From an uncultured Lautropia sp. (lineage in GTDB: Bacteria > Pseudomonadota > Gammaproteobacteria > Burkholderiales > Burkholderiaceae_E), in assembly GCA_938046755.1 (NCBI GenBank), contig CALIXC010000025.1, positions 1 to 16,406 on the forward strand: DNA of 16,406 bases. The letters are read 5' to 3'. A program made the position numbers and the translations under genes. Below are positions 1-7,693 of the stretch, one piece after another (position 1 is the first letter of the stretch; each line of letters opens with the position of its first letter). Below the pieces are notes generated by a model, which worked only from the letters and a program-made list of their open reading frames with translations, was not told where the DNA came from and did no database searches.

Positions 1-1
1 G

Positions 2-454
2 GTGTCCGCTCCGTCGCAGCCTCGCTTCCAGCAGGCTCCGTCCGCGCAGCCGCAGGGTCCCGTGGCGCGGCCGCCAGCGTATTCGTCGCCGGCACAGCCT
101 TCCCACGCTGCACCGAATGCGGGCATGCCGTCGCAGCCGGCCTCCGGGGAAGCCGCGCAGCATCGTCGCCGCGCTCGCCATACCGGTCACTTCGGCCCTC
201 GGCCGCAGCACCTGGATCTGGCCAACCCCTCGGCCTGGGGGGCGCCCGAGCAGGGGGCGGATCTCCCGCCCTCAGTCGGTACCCGCCGGCCGAGTCCGCG
301 CCAGGGCATCGCTGGTGAGCCGACCATCAATGATGCGGCCGGTCCACGCACGCTGCCGATGTTTGCCGACGATGACGAGCCCGACAATGGCAAGGGCCTG
401 TCGTCGCGGCGTTCTGGCTGGCTCGATACGCGCGATTCCAGCCGTCGTCGCTGA
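2..454 (+). CDS. C-terminal end of a Pro/Gln/Ala-rich protein of unknown function (5' partial)
   Basis: This frame is open from the left edge of the window and stops at TGA 452-454, so 150 or so C-terminal residues are seen and the true start lies upstream. The first 55 residues are low-complexity and rich in Pro, Gln, Ala and Ser. A short basic stretch (HRRRARH) follows, then a hydrophilic segment with an acidic patch (DDDEPDNGK) and an Arg/Ser-rich end (DSSRRR). There is no membrane segment, signal peptide or catalytic motif in the visible part, and it looks intrinsically disordered. I do not recognise the family. It converges on the lipoprotein gene at 611, so nothing ties it to the polysaccharide genes beyond proximity. 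Frame use is supported by GC-rich third positions and no competing gene. Confidence 0.6.
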   Translation: MSAPSQPRFQQAPSAQPQGPVARPPAYSSPAQPSHAAPNAGMPSQPASGEAAQHRRRARHTGHFGPRPQHLDLANPSAWGAPEQGADLPPSVGTRRPSPRQGIAGEPTINDAAGPRTLPMFADDDEPDNGKGLSSRRSGWLDTRDSSRRR

Positions 455-498
455 TCGGGGGGCCCACCCGCAGAAGCGTGGGAACTTGTCAATGAAGA

Positions 499-523
499 GG
501 GGAAGACCGTTACCGGCCTCCCC
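499..523 (-). terminator. Weak stem-loop between convergent genes
   Basis: Read on the minus strand, GGGGAGG can pair with CTTCCCC (seven pairs, one of them G-U) around a short loop. It lies between the ends of the plus-strand gene (454) and the minus-strand lipoprotein gene (611). The trailing sequence is pyrimidine-rich but has no real T run, so termination here is only a possibility. Confidence 0.25.
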
Positions 524-610
524 CGTTACCATACGCACACAACGAAGATCTGTCAGAATCCCGCGCGTGTTTACTGCCTTGTCATGTCAGGAGTTGTTTT
601 CGTGGTGCCA

Positions 611-3571
611 TCACTCCAGCGGCGGGGGGTTGTTGATCAGTTCCTGGGTCGAGATTGAACCGCCCGGTTCCGGTTTGCCAGCGTCGATGGTCGAGAAGTT
701 GAAGGCTCTCCATTCGTTGCGGACATACTTGGCACGGGAGACCCCGACACCCGGGAAGTAGTAGGCTGGTGCCGTGGCGGCCACACGCGTGGTCGTCTCG
801 GGGTAGTAGTCGGCGCCCACGTGGATCAGGAACTTCGCACGGGAGCGGTCGTCCGGACGGGCCGGGTTGTCCACCACCAGGCGGGCCTGAACCGTGGTCA
901 CCAGAGCTTTCAGATCCCAGGCATCGAAGTTGATCGGGCTGCCCCAGCCGTGGAAGACTCGGTTCCTGCCGTTGGGCTTGAGCGAGCGGGTGCCGTCGGC
1001 TTCGTAGCGGATGTCGGCACGGGTCGTCTGGTCACCTTGCAGCGATTTCGGGTAGTCCTCGCCCGAGATGGGCTGGTTGGTGATGACTTCCCAGCGGTTG
1101 GTGGACTTGCGCTTCATGTACAGCTTGATGTTGCGCATCTGCACCCGGGTGTTGGTGGCACCGTTGCCCACACCGTCAAACACCACCAGCCAGGGGATGA
1201 CGGCGTTCCAGGTGGCGCTGCTCTTGAAGTGGGTGTTGGCAGGTTTCCAGTAGCTCGGGGTGTTGGTGCCACGGGGGATGTTGCCCATGATCACGTAGCC
1301 CGGACCCGAGGCCCAGCCGTTGCCCTTGTCCACACCGGCCAGCTCGCCCTCGTTGTACAGCCTCATGTCGTTGACGATTTCCTGCACCGAGTTCACGGAG
1401 CCACCCCGGTTCTGCTGGGTGACAGGCGCAGGAGTCGACACAGGCGTGGGGGTCGGCTTGGTGACACTGGCCGAGGCAACCACCTTCACGGCCGGGGCCG
1501 AGAAGTTCACGATGTCACCGGAGCGTCCCAGCACTTCCTCGGTATAGACCAGCGACTTGCCGACGTCAGCCGAGGTTGGGACATATTCCGGACCCCAGCC
1601 CTTGTCCTCGCCGTTCACCTTCCAGATGGCGTTGGTCACGTAGCCGTTGGTGTAGGAACCCATCGTGCGCACCAGCCGCTGACCAACCACCGCATTGGCG
1701 GTGCCGACCGAGATGGTGGGCATCGTGTTGGCCACCGGATACCCGGGCTTGGCAGCCTGCGTCGGCTGTTGCGGGGCCGTTGCCGGGGCGCCGGCCGAGG
1801 CCACCACCCTCACCGCAGGAGCCGTGAACTCCTTGACGGTGCCGTCGCTGCCACGCACTTCCTCGGTGTAGACGATCGACTTGCCGATGTCCTCGCGGCT
1901 CGGGGTGTATTCCGGACCCCAGCCCTTGTCCTGGCCGTTCACGCGCCAGATGGCGTTCATGATGTAGCCGTTCTGGTAGGTGCCCAGCTTGCGTTCCAGC
2001 GTTTGGCCTACCACGGCATCGCGCGTGCCGGTGGTCAGCGAGGGTTGCGTGGTGACTTCCAGGTGGTTGGCAGCCACCACCGTCACCGGCGTGCTGTGGA
2101 AGGTGGCGCTCTTGCCATTGGACGGGTTGCGCACCACTTCCGAATAGCTCACCTTCTTACCGGCATCGGCGGACACCGTGGTGTAGCTCATCTGGGTGGC
2201 GCCGCTGATCGGCTGGCCGTCACGCAGCCACTGGCGCGAGGCGGTCTGGCCGTTGCGGTAGCTACCGGCCACGGCGTTTAGGCGCTCGCCAGCCTTGACC
2301 TGGGCATTGCCCGAGATGCGCGGTGCCGTCACCTGGGCAGGCGAGGCGGCATCGACCACCGTCACTTCCGCACTGTAGAAGGTCTTGACCTCGCCGGTAC
2401 GTGGGTTGCGCACACGTTCGCCGTAGATGATCTTCTGGCCGACGTCGGCTTCTACCGGGGTGTAGCTGGCGGCATAGCCGTTGCTGATCTCCACGCCGTT
2501 GCGCAGGCGGAAGCCTTCGAAGGCCACGCCGTTCTGATAGGTGCCCGAGACACGGGTGACGGGCACGCCCACCATCAGCGGCTGGTTGGCCGGAGCAAAG
2601 CGCGGGGCCACCGTCATCGTGGGGGCCGTGGCCGGAGCAGGTTGCTCGGCAGCCGGGGCAGGGCGCGGAGCCGTCACCACAGGCTTGGCGGCCTGGGCGC
2701 CGGCAGCCACCACCGTCACTTCGGCACTGTAGACGGTGATCACTTCACCGGTGCGCGGGTTGCGCACGCGCTCGCCATACACCAGTACTTGGCCGATGTC
2801 GGCGGCCACCGGCGTATAGGCAGCCTGCTTGCCGTTCTCGACAGGCTTACCATTGCGCAGACGGAAGCCCTCGAAGGCCTCGCCGCCATCGTATTCACCC
2901 GTCACGCGGGTCACAGGTTCGCCCACCCGGATCGTGCGGCCGGCGGGTCCGAAGGCCGGCGCCTTGCGGGCAACGGGCGCCGTGGAGCTGACCACCGTCA
3001 CCGGGGCGCTCTCGGCCCAGATCTCTTCGCGGGTGCGGGGGTTGACGACACGCTCGCGGTAGATCAGCTGCTTGCCGATATCGGCGGCCGTCGGGGTGTA
3101 GGCAGCCTGCTGGCCATTGGCCACTTCCTTGCCGCCGACGTAGAGGCGCTGGCCCTCCACGGGTTCACCGTTGCGATACTGACCCATCTCGCGGGTGACG
3201 GGCTTACCGACGCGGATCGTTTCACCGGTTGGGCCGAAGGACGGGGCCTTCAGGATGGCGGGCTGGGTGGCGGTGGCCTTGACGGCCTTGGCCACCTTGT
3301 CGGCGTGATACTGGGGAACGTAGCCTTCGGCCGGTTGATCCAGGCCAGCGGCCGGTTCATTGGCTGCGTCGATGAAGGCGCTTGCCAGGGTTTCCTGCTG
3401 ATGGCTGTTCGATAGCGTAGCGCCACTCTGGCTTTCGCCGCCACTGCCGCCGCATGCGGTCAGCAGGCCAGCGCTCAGGAACAGCGCGGCCAGCGTGCGC
3501 GGCTGGGAGGAGAACATGCCGTTCAAAAGAGGTGAGTCTTTTTCAGGCGGAATCTGGAATTGCTTGCTCAT
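611..3571 (-). CDS. Large lipoprotein with six Ig-like repeats and an unrecognised C-terminal domain
   Basis: From ATG 3571 the product is 986 aa. A signal peptide ends in the lipobox LLTAC with the lipidated Cys at residue 40; the following GG suggests outer-membrane sorting. Six tandem repeats of about 85 aa follow at roughly 108-194, 203-289, 320-406, 414-499, 506-591 and 616-699. Each carries a pattern like G.Y.NG...G..YTP..AD.GK...Y.E.V and ends in VTVV or VKVV, typical of Ig-like surface repeats with a W..DG.PI.GAT.. core (clearest in repeat 4). Ala/Pro/Thr linkers separate some repeats. Residues about 722-986 form an aromatic-rich domain (FHGWG, VGADYYP) that I cannot assign. Likely a surface-exposed anchor, adhesin or glycan-binding protein. 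The start is uncertain: ATG 3517 gives a classic 22-residue signal peptide, ATG 3643 is also open, and none has a good Shine-Dalgarno. Confidence 0.85.
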   Translation of the reverse strand: MSKQFQIPPEKDSPLLNGMFSSQPRTLAALFLSAGLLTACGGSGGESQSGATLSNSHQQETLASAFIDAANEPAAGLDQPAEGYVPQYHADKVAKAVKATATQPAILKAPSFGPTGETIRVGKPVTREMGQYRNGEPVEGQRLYVGGKEVANGQQAAYTPTAADIGKQLIYRERVVNPRTREEIWAESAPVTVVSSTAPVARKAPAFGPAGRTIRVGEPVTRVTGEYDGGEAFEGFRLRNGKPVENGKQAAYTPVAADIGQVLVYGERVRNPRTGEVITVYSAEVTVVAAGAQAAKPVVTAPRPAPAAEQPAPATAPTMTVAPRFAPANQPLMVGVPVTRVSGTYQNGVAFEGFRLRNGVEISNGYAASYTPVEADVGQKIIYGERVRNPRTGEVKTFYSAEVTVVDAASPAQVTAPRISGNAQVKAGERLNAVAGSYRNGQTASRQWLRDGQPISGATQMSYTTVSADAGKKVSYSEVVRNPSNGKSATFHSTPVTVVAANHLEVTTQPSLTTGTRDAVVGQTLERKLGTYQNGYIMNAIWRVNGQDKGWGPEYTPSREDIGKSIVYTEEVRGSDGTVKEFTAPAVRVVASAGAPATAPQQPTQAAKPGYPVANTMPTISVGTANAVVGQRLVRTMGSYTNGYVTNAIWKVNGEDKGWGPEYVPTSADVGKSLVYTEEVLGRSGDIVNFSAPAVKVVASASVTKPTPTPVSTPAPVTQQNRGGSVNSVQEIVNDMRLYNEGELAGVDKGNGWASGPGYVIMGNIPRGTNTPSYWKPANTHFKSSATWNAVIPWLVVFDGVGNGATNTRVQMRNIKLYMKRKSTNRWEVITNQPISGEDYPKSLQGDQTTRADIRYEADGTRSLKPNGRNRVFHGWGSPINFDAWDLKALVTTVQARLVVDNPARPDDRSRAKFLIHVGADYYPETTTRVAATAPAYYFPGVGVSRAKYVRNEWRAFNFSTIDAGKPEPGGSISTQELINNPPPLE
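1475..3250 (-). repeat. Six tandem Ig-like domain repeats inside the lipoprotein gene
   Basis: The repeats occupy approximately 3250-2990, 2965-2705, 2614-2354, 2332-2075, 2056-1799 and 1726-1475. Repeats 2 and 3 share FEGFRLRNG and YGERVRNPRTGEV. Repeats 5 and 6 share KGWGPEY and VYTEEV. These pairs look like the most recent duplications; repeat 4 is the most divergent. Boundaries are by eye and good to a few residues. Confidence 0.8.
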
Positions 3572-3663
3572 GGTCTGACGTTCATCGTGTGGTTGGTGAA
3601 CCCGGCAGGTACCTGGGCAACTGCCGTCGTTGTGCGTTTGCATGTGCGCGTCATGCGGGGCGT

Positions 3664-3692
3664 ACTCTACGAACGCCGGTTTTGGTTGTTAA
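3664..3692 (-). promoter_or_regulatory. Candidate sigma-70 promoter of the Ig-repeat lipoprotein
   Basis: On the minus strand TTAACA (3692-3687) is separated by exactly 17 bp from TAGAGT (3669-3664), matching 5/6 and 4/6 of the sigma-70 consensus. The predicted transcript start, near 3657, would leave about 86 nt before ATG 3571 and only about 14 nt before the alternative ATG 3643, which argues against the longest start. Confidence 0.45.
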
Positions 3693-3697
3693 ACAAC
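3685..3697. promoter_or_regulatory. Perfect palindrome GTTGTTAAACAAC over the -35 box (candidate operator)
   Basis: Six-base arms GTTGTT and AACAAC flank one central base. On the minus strand its right arm contains the -35 hexamer TTAACA of the candidate lipoprotein promoter. The GT...AC layout resembles operators of GntR-type repressors, but no regulator gene is in the window, so the binding protein is unknown. A similar element sits at the same place relative to the -35 box before the GMC oxidoreductase gene. Confidence 0.4.
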
Positions 3698-4275
3698 ACG
3701 GGACAGACGGTTGGCGCCATGGGACGGGCAGACGGATGAAAAGAAAAGCCACCCTTTGGCAGATTTTTTCGATGATTTCGTAGGATTCCTCACGGCAGGG
3801 GCGTGACGGTGTTCGCGCTGGCGTTGCTTTCACGGGGTTTTCGCGGATCTCCGGAGATGAACTCCCAGGGGGGCGGATCGGTCCGAGGGCGGGGTACTTG
3901 GGCGACTACAGCGCGGCACGGGACAGCAGAGGCAGCTCGCGAGCATGGGGTCGGCCCCTGGGCACGTCCACGCCCATAGGCCCCGCTCCTGGGCCGGGAA
4001 ATGCTTCTTTTCAAGTCGGAAAATGGCGTAGCGGTATCTCTCGCCTTACAATCGGTAGTTGCCTGCACCCTGGGCGACCCAGGTCGGGCATGTCCGTGGC
4101 CTGCCGTCGTGACTTTTTTCACGGCTTAGGTACACGCTGCATGGCAGCATCCGGCCTTTCGACTCCAGGTGCTGGATTCCATGCACTTGCCCGCTCCATC
4201 GTCCGGGTCTCGTCGCCGGCCCGTTCGTCCGGGCTGTCGCTCTTTCGAACCCCATTCGCCCCTCGGGTCATCGTC
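3698..4275. other. Divergent intergenic region without a supported gene
   Basis: This lies between the promoter of the minus-strand lipoprotein and the plus-strand glycosidase lipoprotein. The glycosidase frame stays open upstream to 3898, but the upstream residues are Arg/Ser/Gly-rich, and the signal peptide begins only at 4276. A minus-strand frame at 3790-4122 has no family features. Small inverted repeats are present: CCTGGG/CCCAGG with a 3-nt loop at 4069-4083, and CGTGA/TCACG around a T-rich loop at 4108-4123. I see no convincing promoter for the glycosidase gene. Confidence 0.5.
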
Positions 4276-5841
4276 ATGCCAAACCCTGATGTCAAATCCC
4301 TGTGCAGGCTTCCTCTGGCCCTGGTGCTCGGGCTGGCGCTCGTCGGCTGCAAGTCCACCGTGTCACCCAGCGGCGACTGCAAGCCGGTGGCGGTCAACAA
4401 GGGCGCTGACGGTCTGTCGCTCACGATTTCCGACAAGGTCGTCAAGAGCATGGGGCCCGAGTATTTCGGCTTCAACCTCGAAAACAGCGAGTTTCAGCTC
4501 TCGCTTTGGGACGCCGACCGGCAGCAGGTGCGCCCCGAGGTCACGCGCTTCCTGAAGCAGCACTTCCCGGGGGCGGTCTATCGCTATCCCGGTGGCACTA
4601 CCGCCAACTACCACCGCTGGAAGACCTCGGTGGGCAAGGTCGCCACGCGCAAGTCGGTTCGCATCAATGACTGGATCGAGCTGCCGCGCATCGAGTTCGG
4701 GGTCGATGAGTACCTCGATTTCGTGGGTGAGATCAATGGCCAGGTCTGGTACGTGCTCAACCTGAAGGGTGACATCGACAGGCTGGCCGACGTCGACAAG
4801 CTCTCCGGCGAGGCAGCCGACCTGGTTCGCCACATCGGCGAGCGCAAGGTGCCGGTCGTACGTTGGGAGCTGGGCAACGAGCTGGATCGCTTCGAGGAGA
4901 AGTGGTCCTCCGACCTGTATGTCAACCGTGCCCAGACCGTCATGGCGGCCGTGCGCAAGGTCGATCCCAAGGCGCGCTTCGTGGCCATGATGGCCGACTT
5001 CGACGCGCAGTCCGACCGGGGAATCAATGCCTCGCAGTACAACGTGGCGCTGGCCAAGGGCTTGAAGAACAGCGGCGTCACCGAATTCGCCCAACACCTC
5101 TACTATGACGGCGAGCCCGACGGTCCGCCGGTCACCAATCGTATCGACCACCTCTGCCAGTCCATCGCCGATGCCGAGAAGGGCGGTGTCCCGGCCAAGG
5201 ACGTCGGTTTCTGGGTCACCGAGCACGCCCGCTGGCCCGAAGGGCAGGGCGAGGACTGGAACAGGAACTGGCGCCAGTCGGGTGATCTGGGGGCCAGCAT
5301 CGGCCTGGCCGACCTGATCATCACCACCACGCAGCTGCCCCAGGTCAAGGGTACCGATCTGCATGCCCTGCATGGCAGCACCGGCCCGTGGCCGATGTTC
5401 CACCAGCCCGAGGGGGCGTCCGCCTACCATCCGTCGGTGCCACTGCACACCTATGCACTGCTGCGCGAGACGCTGCTGCCCCAAGTGCTGGAAACGAAGA
5501 TCAGTAGCGGCAACCCGTCCAGCTACGGCGGGGGCTATTCGGCCCGTGGCACGGTCATGACAAACCAGGATCGCAGCCGCTACAGCGTCTGGGCCGTCAA
5601 TCGCGATAAAGCTGCAACCGAGATCACACTCAACATGCCGGCACTGGCCGGCAAGACGCTGAAGGCCAATCTGGCCAGCATCGGCGGCGGCGTCACCCAG
5701 ATCAACAACTACGACCGTCAGGTCATCGACGGTCCCAAGCGGCAGAGCATCCGGCTCTCCTTCGACGCCCAGGGTGTGGCGCGCTACACCGTCGCGCCCA
5801 ACTCGGTGTCGGGGCTCAGCTTCGCAGGAACGACACGCTGA
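4276..5841 (+). CDS. Lipoprotein glycoside hydrolase, clan GH-A type (alpha-L-arabinofuranosidase / GH39-GH51-like)
   Basis: The 521-aa product starts with a lipoprotein signal peptide whose lipobox LVGC places the lipidated Cys at residue 25; Lys at the next position suggests outer-membrane sorting. The rest is a TIM-barrel glycosidase. RYPGGT (103-108) resembles the substrate-pocket PGG motif of GH51-type enzymes. RWELGNE (196-202) carries the Asn-Glu acid/base pair, with Glu202 as proton donor. FWVTEHARW has Glu316 as the likely nucleophile. The last ~110 residues look like the beta-sandwich common in these families. Probable role: periplasmic or surface cleavage or trimming of the locus polysaccharide, comparable to PslG (GH39) in the Psl system. 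The flippase gene follows after 45 bp, suggesting one operon. ATG 4276 is chosen because the signal peptide starts there; no clear Shine-Dalgarno is visible. The exact GH family and sugar cannot be fixed by eye. Confidence 0.85.
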   Translation: MPNPDVKSLCRLPLALVLGLALVGCKSTVSPSGDCKPVAVNKGADGLSLTISDKVVKSMGPEYFGFNLENSEFQLSLWDADRQQVRPEVTRFLKQHFPGAVYRYPGGTTANYHRWKTSVGKVATRKSVRINDWIELPRIEFGVDEYLDFVGEINGQVWYVLNLKGDIDRLADVDKLSGEAADLVRHIGERKVPVVRWELGNELDRFEEKWSSDLYVNRAQTVMAAVRKVDPKARFVAMMADFDAQSDRGINASQYNVALAKGLKNSGVTEFAQHLYYDGEPDGPPVTNRIDHLCQSIADAEKGGVPAKDVGFWVTEHARWPEGQGEDWNRNWRQSGDLGASIGLADLIITTTQLPQVKGTDLHALHGSTGPWPMFHQPEGASAYHPSVPLHTYALLRETLLPQVLETKISSGNPSSYGGGYSARGTVMTNQDRSRYSVWAVNRDKAATEITLNMPALAGKTLKANLASIGGGVTQINNYDRQVIDGPKRQSIRLSFDAQGVARYTVAPNSVSGLSFAGTTR

Positions 5842-5886
5842 GCGCTTCCTTGATTCTTCTCTCTGTCAGAACAGGCAACGGAACCC

Positions 5887-7473
5887 ATGTCGGAACATGC
5901 CGATCACAACCCTTATAGTGCGCGGCGTATCGCTGCCGGCATGAAACACTTCCTGATGGGCAAGGCGCTGACCTCCGTGGCCGGTGTCGGTGCCCTGCTG
6001 CTTACTGTCCGGCACCTGCCGGTCGAGGAGTTCGCCGCCTACTCCGTGCTGCTGGGGTTGACCGAGGTGCTGCTCACCCTCACGTCGGTCGGTACCGGGC
6101 AGATCCTCACCCGTTTCGTGCCTGAGATCTTCAACCTGCGCTACGCCTGGGCGCTGCGCCGGCTCATCGGCTATTCCATGGGCCTGCGCCTGGTGCTGAT
6201 CCTGCTCACGGTCATCGTGCTGATGATCTTCCCGCTGTGGCTGGCCGACTGGGTGAGCCTGGAGCGGTGGGTGGTGCCCCTGCAGCTCTACATGCTGGTC
6301 GTGCTGTTCCGCACCACCTCCAACTCCGAGTTCCAGATCCTGGAAGCGATGCTGGAGCAGAAACGCGGCCAGACGGCCTTTGCCGCCGTCACTGTCGGCA
6401 AGTTCATCGGTGTGGTGGGCCTGGTCTGGGCGCAGCAGATGACGCTGACCAACCTGATCCTCGTCGAGATCGTCAACGAAGCCATCGGTGCTGCCGTGAT
6501 GACCTGGGGCGTCTACAAGGCCAGCCGCAATCGGCCCGGTGATAACACCGACGTACCGCTGCAGCGTGAATGGCTGCGTAACAACACACGCCGGATGATC
6601 GACTTCGGCATCAAGGGCTATACCCAGGGCCTCATCATCCTGCCCTACGGCGGCATGGTGAACCGTCTGGTAGCCGGCAACCAGTTCTCCGCCATCCAGG
6701 TGGCGCTCTTCGGTTTCGCGCAGTCCATCTTCGACCAGCTGCAGCGCTACCTGCCGGCCCAGCTCTTCAACGGCATGATCCGTCCAGTGATGGCAGCACG
6801 CTATTCGGCTAACGGTTCCTACCAGGAGGCCGAGACCGTCGCCAATGCCGCTCTTACCGTCAACCTGGTGCTGATCGGCCTGGCCGCCACCTTCTTCGCG
6901 GCTGGGGGCGGCGACCTGTATCTGTGGCTGTCCAAGGGCAAGTACGGTTCCGATGCCAATGTGCTCATCCTGATGATGTGTCTGGTGATGGCGCTGGAAT
7001 CCTGGCGGCATTCGCTAGAGAACCTCTCGCACACCGTCGAGCGCTACGGCTTCCTTGTCTTCAGCAACCTGTTCCTGGGGCTTTCGCTGCTGCTGGGCGT
7101 GGCGCTGGCTCCGCAGTTCGGCATCGTTGCCCTGCCGGCCGCCAACTGCGTCGGTCTGGTGCTGGCCAACATCATGGTCGCCTACTGGCTGCGGCGCACG
7201 GGTTTCCCGTATCAGGTCAACCTTGAGCACATCCTGGCCTGCGTGTTCGCCAGCTGCATTGGACTCATCGGAGCCTCCTTGCTCTACCACGTCTTCCCGC
7301 AGTGGTGGTGGCGCGTCGTGTTGGCTTCGCTGGTCTACCTGACGGCACTGGGGCTGGTGCTGCGCCCGCGTCAGGAAGAGGTCCGCATCTTTCAGGCTGT
7401 CCTCAAGCGCAAGCGCGGCGGCCAGCCCGAGGCCACGCCTCCGGCCGATGGCGGGGCTGCGCCGATGGTCTGA
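5887..7473 (+). CDS. Polysaccharide flippase, Wzx/MOP-superfamily type
   Basis: This 528-aa integral membrane protein has about 12-14 hydrophobic segments spread over its length, for example near residues 26-42, 51-69, 97-119, 128-142, 165-182, 188-208, 320-345, 357-373, 392-412, 413-435, 446-466 and 474-494. A short charged N-terminus precedes the first segment. Such proteins move undecaprenyl-linked repeat units, or related glycolipids, from the cytoplasmic to the periplasmic face of the inner membrane. The fold assignment comes from the hydropathy pattern and the N-terminal G..LTSVAG..L.....P..EFAAYSVLLG segment, as in RfbX/Wzx and PST transporters. The last ~35 residues are basic, then Pro/Ala-rich, and probably cytoplasmic. 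It is 45 bp after the glycosidase lipoprotein gene and probably cotranscribed. A MurJ-like role is unlikely given the glycosyltransferase context. Confidence 0.85.
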   Translation: MSEHADHNPYSARRIAAGMKHFLMGKALTSVAGVGALLLTVRHLPVEEFAAYSVLLGLTEVLLTLTSVGTGQILTRFVPEIFNLRYAWALRRLIGYSMGLRLVLILLTVIVLMIFPLWLADWVSLERWVVPLQLYMLVVLFRTTSNSEFQILEAMLEQKRGQTAFAAVTVGKFIGVVGLVWAQQMTLTNLILVEIVNEAIGAAVMTWGVYKASRNRPGDNTDVPLQREWLRNNTRRMIDFGIKGYTQGLIILPYGGMVNRLVAGNQFSAIQVALFGFAQSIFDQLQRYLPAQLFNGMIRPVMAARYSANGSYQEAETVANAALTVNLVLIGLAATFFAAGGGDLYLWLSKGKYGSDANVLILMMCLVMALESWRHSLENLSHTVERYGFLVFSNLFLGLSLLLGVALAPQFGIVALPAANCVGLVLANIMVAYWLRRTGFPYQVNLEHILACVFASCIGLIGASLLYHVFPQWWWRVVLASLVYLTALGLVLRPRQEEVRIFQAVLKRKRGGQPEATPPADGGAAPMV

Positions 7474-7537
7474 GCCGGTAGGCATCGTCAGGCACCCGCC
7501 GCCATCCGACCGATGGGCGGGCGGTGTGCTCCGAAAA

Positions 7538-7555
7538 GCGCCCCAAAAAGGGCGC
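7538..7555. terminator. Bidirectional intrinsic terminator between convergent genes
   Basis: GCGCCC (7538-7543), a CAAAAA loop, and GGGCGC (7550-7555) form a perfect 6-bp GC stem. On the plus strand it is followed by a T-rich but interrupted tract, and on the minus strand by TTTT. It lies 65 bp after the flippase stop and beyond the end of the GT2 gene on the other strand. Confidence 0.55.
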
Positions 7556-7590
7556 CTTCCTTTCTTTTGGCATGAAAATTGGGTATGAAA

Positions 7591-7623
7591 AAAGCGCCAT
7601 GGCTTCGGGAGCAAGGGCGCTTT
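7591..7623 (-). terminator. Intrinsic terminator of the GT2 gene
   Basis: AAAGCGCC (7591-7598) and GGCGCTTT (7616-7623) form an 8-bp stem; a small inner GCT/AGC pairing shortens the loop. Read on the minus strand the stem runs into an unbroken run of six T residues, which is the classic layout. It is about 70 bp downstream of the GT2 stop codon at 7694. Confidence 0.7.
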
Positions 7624-7693
7624 CGGGTGCAACGTCTGGACTGGCTTCAAGGACCAAAGGCGATACCCGAAGTACCTCCCCAGCCGTGCTGGC

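Noticed and set aside
507..530. Direct repeat CCGTTACC (507-514 and 523-530)
   Set aside because: Only 8 bp, overlapping a weak hairpin, with no associated promoter; likely chance.
821..2281. Long plus-strand frame opposite the Ig-repeat lipoprotein
   Set aside because: His/Gly/Val-rich antisense shadow of a real GC-rich gene with no motifs; the minus-strand frame has a signal peptide and clear repeats.
3748..3775. GCCA/TGGC hairpin flanked by A and T runs
   Set aside because: The stem is only 4 bp and the plus-strand T run is separated from it; too weak to call a terminator.
3898..4275. N-terminal extension of the glycosidase lipoprotein to ATG 3898
   Set aside because: The frame is open, but the added 126 residues are Arg/Ser/Gly-rich with no family features and would bury the lipoprotein signal peptide that begins at 4276.
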